Counted from the first letter of the stretch, positions 8,785 through 19,500 are shown. The stretch: DNA of 64,000 nt from Roseburia zhanii (GCF_014287635.1 NZ_JACOPH010000005.1:62001-126000), one strand, 5' to 3'. The notes: generated by a model from the sequence alone, not told the origin. Numbers and translations: made by a program.

Positions 8785-8878
8785 GTTACTGTTCAGACGC
8801 AAGCTTGACACTGCGCTGTCAAGCTATGCGCCATAGTGTTAATCATTGCTGGTCACACTGTCAGGTGTAAACAGTAAC
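8785..8878. mobile_element. Family A hairpin element, copy 2 (short form)
   Basis: A 94-bp element starting GTTACTGTTCAGACGC and ending AGGTGTAAACAGTAAC, with a perfect 9-bp inverted end GTTACTGTT. The flanks ATGATACG (8777-8784) and ATGATACA (8879-8886) form an 8-bp target duplication with one mismatch. Internal hairpins are AGCTTGACA/TGTCAAGCT and ACAC/GTGT. Compared with the 27202 copy it lacks exactly 53 bp between TAAT direct repeats. It occupies the 309-bp gap between the HAD gene and the hydrolase gene, where no other feature is seen. Confidence 0.85.
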
Positions 8879-8924
8879 ATGATACAAGCGTACATCCAAT
8901 AAAAAGAAAGGACTCCTGTCAACT

Positions 8925-9593
8925 ATGTATATGCAATTAAACGGACAAGTCATTTACTATGAAAAAAGCGGAGAAGGTTCCCCTGTGATATTAGTACATG
9001 GGAATGGAGAAACACATAAGATATTTGATGTTCTGATCGCAGAACTTTCCAAGAAACACACCGTATATGCCATGGACAGCCGTGGTCATGGGCAGAGCGC
9101 TGCTGTAACGGAATTTCACTATTCGGATATGGCTGATGATGTTTTTGAATTTGTACATGCCCTCGATTTAGTAAAACCTGCTTTTTACGGTTTTAGTGAC
9201 GGCGGCATCATCGGACTTCTCGCAGCATCGAAACACCCAACACTGTTTTCTGCACTTGCCATTAGTGGTGCAAATCTGACACCTTCCGGCGTAAAACTGC
9301 CTTTCCGCATCAAAGACCGTCTGCATTATTTTAAAAGTAAAGACCCTCTTTTACATCTGATGCTGACAGAACCTCATATTTCAAAATCAGATCTTGCTAA
9401 GATCACGATTCCGGCTTTAGTTCTTGCAGGTGAAAAAGATATGATAAAATTGTCCCAGACACGCCAGATTGCAAAATTTATACCGGATTCCACTTTAAAA
9501 ATCTTACCTGGCGAAAATCATTTCAGCTATGTGATCAAAAGTCCGAAATTATTTCCGCTGCTTGACGACTTTTTTTCTAAACATTGTTATTGA
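8925..9593 (+). CDS. Alpha/beta hydrolase
   Basis: A 222-residue alpha/beta-hydrolase fold protein, probably a cytosolic esterase or lipase-like enzyme. Visible elements in order: oxyanion-hole loop LVHGNGE (about residue 24), DSRGHGQS, nucleophile elbow YGFSDGG (Ser about 93), acid Asp in LAGEKDMI and catalytic His in PGENHFSYV. The cap domain is short. An AAAGGA-type ribosome binding site precedes the ATG. The substrate is not predictable. The family A element lies directly upstream and may carry or disturb its promoter. Confidence 0.9.
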   Translation: MYMQLNGQVIYYEKSGEGSPVILVHGNGETHKIFDVLIAELSKKHTVYAMDSRGHGQSAAVTEFHYSDMADDVFEFVHALDLVKPAFYGFSDGGIIGLLAASKHPTLFSALAISGANLTPSGVKLPFRIKDRLHYFKSKDPLLHLMLTEPHISKSDLAKITIPALVLAGEKDMIKLSQTRQIAKFIPDSTLKILPGENHFSYVIKSPKLFPLLDDFFSKHCY

Positions 9594-9617
9594 AAAACCG
9601 CTTTGGTATGCTATAAT
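9590..9617 (+). promoter_or_regulatory. Putative sigma-A promoter of asnA
   Basis: TTGAAA (9590-9595), a 16-bp spacer and TATAAT (9612-9617) lie immediately after the hydrolase stop codon and about 75 bp before the asnA ATG. AAGGAG precedes that ATG. Confidence 0.7.
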
Positions 9618-9690
9618 AAATAGGATTGATAGTTGTCTGGCAAATGATCACAGACAGTCACTACGTTAATACATAAGGAGCATATAAATC

Positions 9691-10701
9691 ATGGAAAATT
9701 TAATCATTCCGAAAGATTACCATTCCGAACTCAATCTGCATGATACACAGATTGCTATTAAAACTGTTAAGGATTTCTTTCAAAATCTCTTATCCTTGCG
9801 CTTAAACCTGACTCGTGTATCTGCACCGCTTTTTGTAGATCCGACTTCCGGTTTAAATGATAATCTAAACGGTGTAGAACGTCCGGTTTCCTTTGGGATC
9901 AAGGAACAGAACGAACGTACTGCCGAAGTAGTACATTCACTTGCAAAATGGAAACGTTTTGCTTTAAAAAAATATGGTTTTTCTGTTGGTGAAGGATTGT
10001 ATACCGATATGAATGCGATCCGCCGCGATGAAGAAACAGACAATATCCACTCTATTTTTGTTGACCAGTGGGATTGGGAAAAAGTTATCCGCAGGGAAGA
10101 CCGGAATTTAGAATTTTTAAAAGATACGGTACGCACTGTATACAAATGTCTGCGCAAAACAGAAAAATATATGTCTATCCAGTATGATTATATTGAAGAA
10201 ATCCTTCCACCGGATATTTTCTTTATTACAACAAGTGAACTAGAAGAAATGTTTCCTGACCATACTCCAAAGGAGCGGGAATATTACATTGCAAAGACCA
10301 AAGGTGCTGTCTGCATCATGCAGATCGGTGATACTTTAGAAAATGGCAAACCACATGATGGTCGTGCACCGGACTATGATGACTGGGCATTAAATGCTGA
10401 TATCGTGGTATACTACCCGGTTTTAGACATTGCATTAGAATTATCTTCCATGGGAATCCGTGTAGATAAGAAAGCTTTATTATCCCAGCTTGAAAAAGCC
10501 GGCTGTCCGGAACGTGCAGAACTTCCATTCCAGAAAGCAGTCATTAACGAGGAACTTCCATTTACGATCGGCGGTGGTATCGGTCAGTCACGTATCTGTA
10601 TGTTCTTCTTAAGAAAGGCTCATATCGGAGAAGTCCAGTCTTCTCTCTGGCCGGATGAAATGATGCAGGCTTGTGAAAAGAATGGTATTCCACTGTTATA
10701 A
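9691..10701 (+). CDS. asnA: Aspartate--ammonia ligase
   Basis: A 336-residue AsnA, which makes asparagine from aspartate and ammonia with ATP cleavage to AMP. It is a class II aminoacyl-tRNA-synthetase-like enzyme. Recognisable segments are LTRVSAPLFVDPTSGLND, RPVSFGI, the KWKRFAL core, DQWDWEKV, and the C-terminal GGGIGQSRICMFFL motif-3 region. Length matches the family (about 330-340). It is expressed from its own TTGAAA/TATAAT promoter and ends at a strong terminator shared with convergent nfo. Confidence 0.96.
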   Translation: MENLIIPKDYHSELNLHDTQIAIKTVKDFFQNLLSLRLNLTRVSAPLFVDPTSGLNDNLNGVERPVSFGIKEQNERTAEVVHSLAKWKRFALKKYGFSVGEGLYTDMNAIRRDEETDNIHSIFVDQWDWEKVIRREDRNLEFLKDTVRTVYKCLRKTEKYMSIQYDYIEEILPPDIFFITTSELEEMFPDHTPKEREYYIAKTKGAVCIMQIGDTLENGKPHDGRAPDYDDWALNADIVVYYPVLDIALELSSMGIRVDKKALLSQLEKAGCPERAELPFQKAVINEELPFTIGGGIGQSRICMFFLRKAHIGEVQSSLWPDEMMQACEKNGIPLL

Positions 10702-10720
10702 TGATAAAACATCAAAAAAG

Positions 10721-10750
10721 AACCGTAACTGTTGTATTTCAGTTACGGTT
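10721..10750. terminator. Bidirectional terminator asnA/nfo
   Basis: AACCGTAACTG and CAGTTACGGTT form a perfect 11-bp stem with an 8-nt loop. A-rich sequence flanks the left side and TTTTCTT the right, between two convergent genes. Confidence 0.88.
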
Positions 10751-10763
10751 TTCTTATGATACG

Positions 10764-11594
10764 TCATTCATGCTGACTTCTTAATAATGCAATTTCTTCC
10801 GTCCAGCCTGCATCATCATTTGGAGTTTCTAAAATGACCGGAAGTCCCTGCAATTTCGGGTGATTGATGATCCGCCTCATGGCTTCTGAGCCGATCTGGC
10901 CTTTTCCGATCTTTTCATGGCGGTCTTTATGGCTGCCGAGCGGATTCATACTGTCATTCATATGGATCGCTTTTAAATATTCCAGACCGATCACATGATC
11001 AAATTGATCTAATACGCCATCCAGATCATTTACAATATCATATCCGGCGTCCCAGACATGACAGGTATCTAAGCAGACACCCATCTTATCTTTTAAAGTT
11101 ACCCGCTCTAAGATCGCAGCTAGTTCTGCAAACTTACACCCTACTTCCGAGCCTTTTCCAGCCATGGTTTCTAACAATACCGTAGTCGTCTGTTCCGGCA
11201 ACAGTACTTCGTTAAGCAGATCTGCGATCATGGCAATGCCGGCATCACTTCCCTGCCCTACATGGGAGCCGGGATGAAAATTATAATAATTTCCGGGTGT
11301 ATATTCCATCCGCTTAAGATCATCTTCCATCATTTCTTTTGCAAAAGAACGTATTTCCTCTTTTGCTGCACAAGCATTCATCGTATAAGGTGCATGTGCG
11401 ACCAGCCTGCCAAATGCATGTTCCTCTGCGATTTGCAAGAACTTATCCACATCTGTCTGATCGATCTCTTTTGCTTTTCCACCTCTTGGATTTCTGGTAA
11501 AAAATGCAAATGTATTCGCACCTAATTTTAGAGCCTGCTTTCCCATGGCTGCATAACCTTTTGCAGCTGAAATATGGCTTCCAATATATAACAT
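10764..11594 (-). CDS. nfo: Deoxyribonuclease IV (endonuclease IV)
   Basis: A 276-residue AP endonuclease of the Nfo/APN1 family, which nicks DNA 5' to abasic sites in base-excision repair. The zinc ligand motifs are all visible: [71 protein letters not shown] and VILETP. Length is normal. It is the last gene of the hisA-glnA-ANTAR-dapF-dapL-nfo row. The ribosome binding site is weak, and a GTAACTAT inverted repeat lies in the 42-nt gap to dapL. Confidence 0.96.
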   Translation of the reverse strand: MLYIGSHISAAKGYAAMGKQALKLGANTFAFFTRNPRGGKAKEIDQTDVDKFLQIAEEHAFGRLVAHAPYTMNACAAKEEIRSFAKEMMEDDLKRMEYTPGNYYNFHPGSHVGQGSDAGIAMIADLLNEVLLPEQTTTVLLETMAGKGSEVGCKFAELAAILERVTLKDKMGVCLDTCHVWDAGYDIVNDLDGVLDQFDHVIGLEYLKAIHMNDSMNPLGSHKDRHEKIGKGQIGSEAMRRIINHPKLQGLPVILETPNDDAGWTEEIALLRSQHE

Positions 11595-11604
11595 ATGCTA
11601 TTCT

Positions 11605-11629
11605 GTAACTATCTCATATATATAGTTAC
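11605..11629. repeat. GTAACTAT inverted repeat
   Basis: GTAACTAT (11605-11612) and ATAGTTAC (11622-11629) are perfect inverse complements in the dapL-nfo gap. The arm equals the outer 8 bp of the family B element end. It may be a degenerate remnant of such an element or a small RNA hairpin. Confidence 0.55.
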
Positions 11630-11636
11630 TTCTCTC

Positions 11637-12851
11637 CTACAGATTTTTGATTCTCTCTAAAGCTGCTACTGTGTTTTCATAACTTCCGAATGCAGTCAGT
11701 CTGAAATAGCCTTCTCCACTTGGTCCGAATCCTGAACCCGGTGTTCCTACAACATTCGCATTTTCAAGCAGATAATCGAAAAATTCCCATGAAGTCATCT
11801 GATCCGGTGTCTTTAACCAGATATATGGTGCATTCACACCGCCGAATACAGTATAACCTGCTTTCTGTAAACCTGCTTTGATCGTAGCGGCATTCTTCAT
11901 ATAGTATGCAACCTGATCTTTCAACTGTGCTTTTCCGGCTTCTGAATAAACAGCTTCTCCGGCACGCTGTACGATATAAGGTGCTCCGTTGAATTTGGTT
12001 CCATGACGTCTTGCCCACATATCATGTAAAGATACTCCATTGCATTTTAATGCTTTCGGCACTACCGTATATCCTAAACGCACACCTGTGAATCCTGCAT
12101 TTTTAGAAAAACTCTTTAATTCGATCGCACAAGTCTGTGCACCTTTGCACTCGTAAATGGAATGTGCAACATCTGATTCTGAAATATATGCTTCGTATGC
12201 ACCGTCATAAATGATCACTGCACCTACTTTATTCGCATAATCTACCCATTCCTGTAACTGGGATTTTGTGATCGTTGTTCCCGTCGGATTATTCGGCAGG
12301 CACAGATAGATCATATCCGGTGTTTCCTTTGGAAATTCCGGTACAAAATTATTTTCTGCGGTACATGGCATATAAATGACATTGCTCCACATCTCTGTTT
12401 TCGGATCGTAAGTACCGGTTCTTCCTGCCATAACATTAGAATCTACATATACAGGATATACAGGATCGCAGACTGCAATACGGTTATTCTCTGAAAAAAT
12501 CTCCTGAATATTACCGGAATCACTCTTTGCACCATCTGATACAAAGATCTCATCTGCTTCGATCTCACATCCTCTTGCTTTATAATCGTTTTCTACGATC
12601 GCTTTTCTTAAAAATTCATAACCAAGATCCGGTGCATAACCATGAAATGTTTCTGCATGTCCCATTTCATCTACTGCTTTATGCATTGCTTCAATGATAG
12701 CCGGTGCGATCGGCTGTGTAACATCACCGATTCCTAAACGGATAATGCTCTTATCCGGATTTGCACTAGAATAAGCTGCTACTTTTTTGGCAATCGTGCT
12801 GAATAAATAACTGCCCGGTAATTTTTGATAATTCTCGTTAATCTGAAACAT
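11637..12851 (-). CDS. dapL: LL-diaminopimelate aminotransferase
   Basis: A 404-residue fold-type I PLP enzyme that converts tetrahydrodipicolinate directly to LL-diaminopimelate, the short lysine/peptidoglycan pathway. Support includes the N-terminal [20 protein letters not shown], the [11 protein letters not shown] block, [19 protein letters not shown], and the PLP lysine in [13 protein letters not shown]. Length fits DapL (about 400-410). AAGGAG precedes the ATG. Next to dapF this gives two consecutive steps to meso-diaminopimelate. Confidence 0.97.
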   Translation of the reverse strand: MFQINENYQKLPGSYLFSTIAKKVAAYSSANPDKSIIRLGIGDVTQPIAPAIIEAMHKAVDEMGHAETFHGYAPDLGYEFLRKAIVENDYKARGCEIEADEIFVSDGAKSDSGNIQEIFSENNRIAVCDPVYPVYVDSNVMAGRTGTYDPKTEMWSNVIYMPCTAENNFVPEFPKETPDMIYLCLPNNPTGTTITKSQLQEWVDYANKVGAVIIYDGAYEAYISESDVAHSIYECKGAQTCAIELKSFSKNAGFTGVRLGYTVVPKALKCNGVSLHDMWARRHGTKFNGAPYIVQRAGEAVYSEAGKAQLKDQVAYYMKNAATIKAGLQKAGYTVFGGVNAPYIWLKTPDQMTSWEFFDYLLENANVVGTPGSGFGPSGEGYFRLTAFGSYENTVAALERIKNL

Positions 12852-12879
12852 TTTTTTCTCCTTCGATCTATTTTATACT

Positions 12880-12917
12880 TGTAACCATTCAGTACATTTA
12901 TCGTACCAGACTGTTAC
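12880..12917. repeat. Imperfect inverted repeat between dapF and dapL
   Basis: TGTAACCATTCAGTAC pairs imperfectly with GTACCAGACTGTTACA across a 6-nt loop (11 of 16 positions). The left arm resembles the family B end GTAACTATTCAG. It could be a relic element or an RNA hairpin; it has no T-tract. Confidence 0.4.
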
Positions 12918-12920
12918 ATT

Positions 12921-13754
12921 TTATACAGTTTCCCCGTCAAATACAATCGTGGCAGGTCCTGTCATAAACACAAGATTCTGTTCTCTGTCCCAGCGGATCT
13001 GTAAGTTACCACCTAATAATTCTACTGTGACTTCTTCTTCTGTCAGCCCATTTACAATGGCTGCTACTGCTGTTGCACACGCACCGGTACCACAGGCTAA
13101 GGTTTCTCCCGAACCACGTTCCCAGACACGCATACGCAGCGTTTTTTTATCTAATACATTGACAAACTCTGTATTGATCCTGTTTGGAAACTTTTCATGG
13201 TTTTCAAATGCAGGTCCGACCGCAGTAAGGTCAAGTTTCCTTACATCTTCTTCCATAAAAGTAATACAGTGCGGATTTCCCATGGATACACATGTCACAT
13301 CATACGTTTTTCCATTTACCAAAAGCGGCTGTGCGATCACTTCTTTTGTATCTGAAATAACCGGGATCTTGTCTGCCAAAAGTTCCGGTGCTCCCATATT
13401 TACCCGCACAAGAGAAACTTTTCCGTTTTCTACAGTCAGATCGATATACTTGATACCGGCTAACGTTTCTATGCTCAAAGATGTTTTATCTGTCAGCCCT
13501 CTGTCATAGACATATTTTGCGACACAGCGGATGCCGTTTCCACACATCTCACCTCTTGAACCATCTGCATTATACATTGCCATTTCAAAATCTGCAACCT
13601 TTGACGGTTTAATTAAGATCAATCCATCTGAACCTACGCCAAAATGACGGTCACTGATTTTTACTGCCACTTCAGAAGGATTCTCTACGGTTTCTTCAAA
13701 GCAATTCACATATACATAATCATTGCCTATTCCATGCATTTTTGTAAATTTCAT
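12921..13754 (-). CDS. dapF: Diaminopimelate epimerase
   Basis: A 277-residue PLP-independent epimerase turning LL- into meso-diaminopimelate for peptidoglycan and lysine. Both catalytic cysteines are present, in NADGSRGEMCGNGIRC (about residue 72) and GSGETLACGTGACA. The N-terminal MHGIGNDYVYVNC block and MGNPHCI are also typical. GGAGG precedes the ATG. It lies 22 nt downstream of the ANTAR regulator gene and upstream of dapL. Confidence 0.97.
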   Translation of the reverse strand: MKFTKMHGIGNDYVYVNCFEETVENPSEVAVKISDRHFGVGSDGLILIKPSKVADFEMAMYNADGSRGEMCGNGIRCVAKYVYDRGLTDKTSLSIETLAGIKYIDLTVENGKVSLVRVNMGAPELLADKIPVISDTKEVIAQPLLVNGKTYDVTCVSMGNPHCITFMEEDVRKLDLTAVGPAFENHEKFPNRINTEFVNVLDKKTLRMRVWERGSGETLACGTGACATAVAAIVNGLTEEEVTVELLGGNLQIRWDREQNLVFMTGPATIVFDGETV

Positions 13755-13776
13755 GCCGTTTCCTCCATTTATAATA

Positions 13777-14322
13777 CTATACTTTCATTAAACTCAAAAC
13801 CATCTGTGCTGTTTCCACAAGACCTGTTCCATTCTCCATGCTTCGTTTCTGTAAATATCTGTGTGCTTCTTCTTCTGTCATATTATTACGTCCCATCAGC
13901 AGTTCCTTTGCATCTTTTAACAGCTGTTTTTCTTCTTTTGTACGCTCTTTTGGAATCTTTTTTGTCTTTTTCTTCCGTCTTATGACCTCGCCGGACATCA
14001 TGTTCATCGTCTGTATCAGTTCATGTACCTGTAATGGCATCCTAAGACACAAGATATCTTCCCGCTCCCTGCTGTCGCAGACAGTTGCAGATGCGACTAA
14101 AAGCATCTCAAACTGTGGCGGCAGATAATCATGGAGTTCTTCATACATCATATCTGCAAACCGGTAGCCACAGACCACGATCCCGCCTGAAAGACTGTTT
14201 GCCAGCTGTAACACCTGTGCTCCTGTGGTGCAGACTGCATTGACTTCATAACCGTTTTGCATGAGAATCCGCTTTATATTCTGACCATTTTCTATCTTTG
14301 GAAATACAATAATTACATTCAT
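13777..14322 (-). CDS. ANTAR domain response regulator
   Basis: A 181-residue protein with an N-terminal receiver-like domain (about 1-115, MNVIIVFPKIENGQNIKRIL). The middle is basic (RRKKKTKKIPKERTKEEKQ). The C-terminal ANTAR RNA-binding domain (about 128-181) contains AKELLMGRNNMTEEEAHRYLQKRSM. ANTAR proteins bind paired hairpins in nascent RNA and prevent termination. The usual phospho-acceptor Asp pocket is not obvious, so the receiver may be atypical. It sits 14 nt downstream of glnA, a common clostridial pairing, which suggests nitrogen-responsive antitermination; that is inference. Confidence 0.88.
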   Translation of the reverse strand: MNVIIVFPKIENGQNIKRILMQNGYEVNAVCTTGAQVLQLANSLSGGIVVCGYRFADMMYEELHDYLPPQFEMLLVASATVCDSREREDILCLRMPLQVHELIQTMNMMSGEVIRRKKKTKKIPKERTKEEKQLLKDAKELLMGRNNMTEEEAHRYLQKRSMENGTGLVETAQMVLSLMKV

Positions 14323-14336
14323 GGCGTTCTACCGGA

Positions 14337-15668
14337 TCAAATTTTATATAAATACTCGTTAATTTCCCATTCAGTTACCTGTTTGCGGTAATTTGCCCAT
14401 TCCGCTTTTTTCGCTTCTACATATTTCCGGCTGATATGCCCGCCTAATTTTTCCTGAATATAAGTATCCTTTTCAAACTCTGCGATCGCTGCACCTAAAT
14501 CTTTTGGAAGCGATTCAATACCGAGTTTTTCTTTATCTGACAAACGCATTTCAAATACATTTTCTTTGATCGCTGCCGGCGGCATGATCTGATTGCGGAT
14601 ACCGTCAAGTCCTGCTGCAAGGCATACAGCTAATACCAGATATGGGTTAGCTGCCGGATCAGGACAACGCAGTTCTACTCTTGTACCTGCACCTCTCGAA
14701 GCAGGAATACGGATCAGAGGACTTCTGTTTGTTGCTGACCATGCAATGTAGATCGGTGCTTCATAGCCCGGCACTAAACGCTTGTAGGAATTGACGATCG
14801 GATTGGTGATCAGTGCCATTCCTTTCATATGCCTGATGATTCCACCGATAAAATAGCAGGCTTCTTTGCTGATACCAAATTCCCCATCAGGATCATCAAA
14901 GATATTTCTTCCGTCTTTTGACAGTGACATATTGATATGCATACCGGAACCATTGATACCATATTTAGGTTTCGGCATAAAGCTTGCAAACAAGCCATGA
15001 CGTTTTGCGATCGTCTTGACTGCTAATTTGAACGTCATGATATTATCGGCTGTCACTAATGCCTCATCATATTTAAAATCGATCTCATGCTGTGCCGGAG
15101 CAACCTCATGGTGGGATGCTTCGATCTCATATCCCATATCTTCTAATGTAAGCACCATATCACGTCTTGCATTTTCGCCAAGATCCACAGGTCCCAGATC
15201 AAAATAACCAGCCTTTTCATGGCTGATCGTTGTCGGCTGTCCGTCGTCATCGGTATGGAACAGGAAAAACTCACATTCCGGTCCTACATCAAAACGATAA
15301 CCTAATTTCTCTGCCTCTTTGATCATTTTCTGTAAAATATATCTGGGATCTCCTAAAAACGGTGTATGATCGATCGTACAGATGTCACAGATGATTCTTG
15401 CCACTTTTCCCTGCTGCGGCCGCCATGGGAAGATCACAAAAGTATCAGGATCGGGATGTAAATACATATCAGATTCTTCAATCCTTACAAATCCTTCGAT
15501 GGAAGAACCATCAAACATACATTCATTATTTAGTGCCTTCTCTAACTGACTCGATGTAATGGCTATATTTTTTAAAGTTCCAAACATATCCGTGAACTGC
15601 AGACGGATAAATTCTACATCCTCTTCTTCTACCATACGGATAATATCCTGTTTTGTATATCTGCCCAT
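14337..15668 (-). CDS. glnA: Glutamine synthetase type I
   Basis: A 443-residue GSI-alpha-type enzyme that makes glutamine from glutamate and ammonium with ATP. Visible landmarks are FTDMFGTLKN, EGFVRIEESDMYL, GPECEFFLF, the NGSGMHINMSL substrate region, and the NRSPLIRIPASRG glutamate loop. The length of about 443 and lack of the extended C-terminus fit the GSI-alpha subgroup, normally controlled by feedback and regulators rather than adenylylation. GGAG precedes the ATG. hisA is 30 nt upstream and the ANTAR regulator follows. Confidence 0.97.
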   Translation of the reverse strand: MGRYTKQDIIRMVEEEDVEFIRLQFTDMFGTLKNIAITSSQLEKALNNECMFDGSSIEGFVRIEESDMYLHPDPDTFVIFPWRPQQGKVARIICDICTIDHTPFLGDPRYILQKMIKEAEKLGYRFDVGPECEFFLFHTDDDGQPTTISHEKAGYFDLGPVDLGENARRDMVLTLEDMGYEIEASHHEVAPAQHEIDFKYDEALVTADNIMTFKLAVKTIAKRHGLFASFMPKPKYGINGSGMHINMSLSKDGRNIFDDPDGEFGISKEACYFIGGIIRHMKGMALITNPIVNSYKRLVPGYEAPIYIAWSATNRSPLIRIPASRGAGTRVELRCPDPAANPYLVLAVCLAAGLDGIRNQIMPPAAIKENVFEMRLSDKEKLGIESLPKDLGAAIAEFEKDTYIQEKLGGHISRKYVEAKKAEWANYRKQVTEWEINEYLYKI

Positions 15669-15698
15669 ACCTAAAACGCTCCTTTTTTATCATTTTAT

Positions 15699-16478
15699 TT
15701 ATGATCTCACAAAGTCTAATACCTTCCGGTATTCCATATTTCCGCCAAACAGATCGAGTGCACTTCCTATTGTAACATTTAAGTGATCTTCCCCTTTTTC
15801 TTTTAACAGGGCTAAATCCTCAAAACTGCCGACACCTCCGGCATAGGTGACCGGAATCTTACCCCATGTTCCAAGCAGGCTCACCAGTCCGGTTTCAATT
15901 CCCGACGCCTTACCTTCTACATCAACTGCATGGATCAGAAATTCATCTGCATAACCCATCAGATGATCTAACAGATCATGCGTGACTTTTTCATCTGTAA
16001 ACTTCTGCCAGCGGTCTGTTACAATATAATATCCACCATCTTCTTTTTTTCTGCAGCTTAGATCTAAAACCAGATGTTCTCTGCCTACCCGATGCTGTAA
16101 TTGTTCCAGATTCCGGTAATTTACTCTGCCATCTGAAAAAACATATGAAGTTACGATCACATGGCTTGCACCTTTCTGCAGGAACTCTTCTGCATTATCA
16201 GCATGAATCCCTCCACCGACCTGCAATCCGCCCGGATATGCCAAAAGTGCTGCGAATGCCTGTTGTTTTGTAGCTTCATAATACCCGCTGCCAGCCGGAT
16301 TTAAAAGTATGATGTGTCCGCCGGATATACCGTCTTTCTTATAAAAATCTGCATAAAAGGCTGCATCCTGTGTAGATACAAAATTTTCCTCTGCCTGGTC
16401 ACCGGCATCTTTTAAACTGCTTCCTACGATCTGTTTCACTTTTCCATTGTGAATATCTATACATGGACGAAATTCCAT
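15699..16478 (-). CDS. hisA: Eukaryotic-type HisA (ProFAR isomerase)
   Basis: A 259-residue TIM barrel performing the fourth step of histidine synthesis. The N-terminus MEFRPCIDIHNGKVKQIVG and the motifs DGISGGHIILLNP, GGLQVGGGIHADNA, VLDLSCRKK and VTYAGGVGSFEDL match the fungal/plant HIS6 branch rather than standard bacterial HisA. The ATG at 16478 has GGAG 9 nt upstream; a TTG at 16487 lies too close to that site. No other his gene is in the window. It heads the glnA-ANTAR-dapF-dapL-nfo row. Confidence 0.9.
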   Translation of the reverse strand: MEFRPCIDIHNGKVKQIVGSSLKDAGDQAEENFVSTQDAAFYADFYKKDGISGGHIILLNPAGSGYYEATKQQAFAALLAYPGGLQVGGGIHADNAEEFLQKGASHVIVTSYVFSDGRVNYRNLEQLQHRVGREHLVLDLSCRKKEDGGYYIVTDRWQKFTDEKVTHDLLDHLMGYADEFLIHAVDVEGKASGIETGLVSLLGTWGKIPVTYAGGVGSFEDLALLKEKGEDHLNVTIGSALDLFGGNMEYRKVLDFVRS

Positions 16479-16505
16479 CTTATGCAACTCCTTCGTATTT
16501 TATAA

Positions 16506-16542
16506 AACGACGAAGTCCGCCCTTAGTCAGAACTTCGTCGTT
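16506..16542 (-). terminator. Terminator after GH43 gene
   Basis: AACGACGAAGT and ACTTCGTCGTT form a long perfect stem. On the minus strand it is followed by TTTATAAAAT, between the GH43 gene stop and hisA. Confidence 0.8.
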
Positions 16543-16586
16543 CAGTATTTAGAATATCACATATGTTATAGAAATGGAAGTAAAAT

Positions 16587-19500
16587 TTATTTCTTAACAG
16601 TAACTGTTACAACTTTCTTCTTACCATTGAATGTCTTAACAGTAATCTTTGCTTTACCAGCTTTTACACCGGTAACTTTTCCGGTTGTATCTACTTTTGC
16701 AACTTTTTTGTTACTGCTTGTAAATGTGATCTTGTTACTTGCTGTATTCTTCGGAAGCTGTACCTTGATCTTAACACGGTTTCCTTTCTTAACAGTAAGT
16801 TTTGTCTTTTTAATGATCACTTTCTTTGGTGCTGCTTTTACTGTGATCTTGCAGGTTGCAGTCTTTCCATCAGCAGTTTTCGCTGTGATGGTTGCTGTTC
16901 CTTTCTTCTTAGCTGTTACTTTTCCGTTTGCAGATACAGTTGCTACACTGCTCTTGCTTGTAGAATAAGTAACTGCCTGACCTTTTGCTGCACCTTCAAC
17001 AGTGGCTTTTAAGTTATATTTTTCTTTGACACCTAATGTTAATGACTTTTTGTCTAACCGGATCGTTGTTTCTGCTGCCGGAGTTTCATTCTGCGTTCCA
17101 TTTGTATTCTGGTTTCCGTTTGCATTCTGATCCCCATTTCCATTCTGGTTTCTGTCTGTAGTCTGATCTCCAGATGGATCTGGTGTAGGAGTCGGTGTTG
17201 GTGTAGGATCTACTGCCTGTTTTGTTTCTACAGTGATCTCTGATTTTAACTCTTTCTTGTTACCATCATCATAAGTGATCGTTGTTGTGATCGTTGCTGT
17301 TCCTGCTGCTTTTGCAGTGATCGTACCATTAGATGCTACAGATGCTGTTGCTGATCTGCTGCTTCTGTATTTAATGGATGCAACGCTCATCTTAGCTGCT
17401 GCTAATTTTTCATCTAATCCTTCCGGATAATTGATCGTAATCTTTTCTGTATCTCCTGTATATAAAGTTTTAGATGCCGGTGTTACAGTGATGGAATCGA
17501 TTGCTGTTACAGCTTCTTTTCTTGCTGCTTCTACTGCTGCACCATCTGCAAGTTTTCTGACTGCAAGACCTGCGATCACAGGATCTGCACTGCCGCTCTT
17601 TGTAGAGATCAGATGTACTTCTGTTGCATCTGCTACGTTTCTTACATCAAATGTCAATACTGCTTTTACATTTGCGGAAGCATCTACATCTGCTGTTACA
17701 AGTTCTGATTTTACAGTTTTACCACTGTCATTTGTATAAGTTGCATAGAAGTTCATACGACGGAAGCTTCCAGCTGACCACCACCACTCGGAGAAGTAGC
17801 CGGTTGCTTCGTATGTTCCACTCTCTAATGGAAGGACATATTCACAATCCTGATTTGTTTTTGCCCACCATCCATTTGTATAAATGGAATCTGTTGCGGA
17901 TGTTCTGTTGCCTACTGCGGAATCTACACCTACGATACCCCAGTTTCCTTTTGTACCATCATATTCCTGATCCGGTACTGTATTACGAAGTGTAACACCA
18001 TCTACTTTAGATACTTTGTTATAATCCCCAGACTCCGGACGGTCTTTATTCCAGCTTCCTACACCGGAATCGATAAAGTAGATAAGATCAGGTGCAACAA
18101 CTTCTACTGTTTTCTTAACGGTACGGTTATTCAGGGATGGAATTGTTCCTTCAACTGTAACTGTTCCGGTTTTCTTGAATGCATCGTTTGTTGTTGTCCA
18201 TGTAACATCTGCTTCATTTGTTTCGCCTGCCATTGTAACTTTTACTTTGGAAGGAAGTTCATATCCTGTCTTTACATAATCAGGAATGCTGTCATCATTG
18301 ATCGTTGCTGTGCCATATCTGTCCATCAACGCCTGATATTCTGCTGTTGTGATCGGCATTACTGTACCATGACGAGGTATCTGTTTACTTGGTAAGTTTG
18401 CATCAAGTTTTGTAAATTCCACATTATCTGCATTTAAATTACTTGTTACGATAGGATAATAACCGCCTGCTCCAAAATTATCTAACAGTAAGCACCACTG
18501 CGCCTTTGCATTTTCTCTATCATCAGAGTTAAATCTGAAGCAGCATGGGCCTTCTACCCACTGCTCATTGTATAAGCTTGTAGATTCTACTGGTGTCCAT
18601 TCCCCTAACATGGATTTTGATTTTTCCATAAATATACGTTTCTGATCACCGTTTTCATTCTTTGTGAAACGATAATATGTACCGTCATCATCACGTACAA
18701 CGGTTGTATCGATCGTGCTGATTCCATCCATATCGATCCATACTTCCGGCTCTGTAAAGGAATAGAAATCTCTTGTCTTTGCGTAATATATTCTCTGTTT
18801 GCTGTAATCATCGTCTTCTACTTTTGATGCCCAGAACAGGATATATTCACCGGTCTTATCATCATAATATGCTTCAGGAGCCCATGTGCAGCCTGCATCG
18901 AGATCTGCACTGACTGTTACCATACGCTGATCGCTCCAGTTTACTAAATCTGTAGACTCCCATACCATGATTGCCTGGCTTCCGGCTGTCTGTGCAGCTG
19001 ACCAGCCTTTTCCGGCGCCGATACATAAGTCCGTTGCGATCAGATAGAATTTATCGCCTTCTGCGGAACGTAAGATGTATGGATCACGAACACCTTTTTC
19101 GCCTAATGTTGATTCTAACATCGGCTGTGCGTCATTGATCTCTTCCCAGTTTAATCCGTCACGACTGGTCGCAAAATAGATCTTCTCCTGTCCTGCACCA
19201 TCACCAACGAAATAAGCCATCATGTAATCTGTAAGATCAGTTTCTTTTACTTCTTGTGCTTTTGGTAATACTGTTACAGTGATTTCTTTCTTAATATCAG
19301 CAATACTTTCAATGCTTGCTGTTAATTTGACATCTGTTTTTTCAGCAGGTCGTGTAACAACACCTGCCGGTGTACTGTCATAACCTTCATTTGCTTTTTC
19401 TGTTACATCAATGATCTCCGGATGATCAGATTCCCATTTGATCGGTGTTCCATAAGGTGCTGTTGCAGGAAGTGTGATATTTCCGCGGATTGCATCTGCA

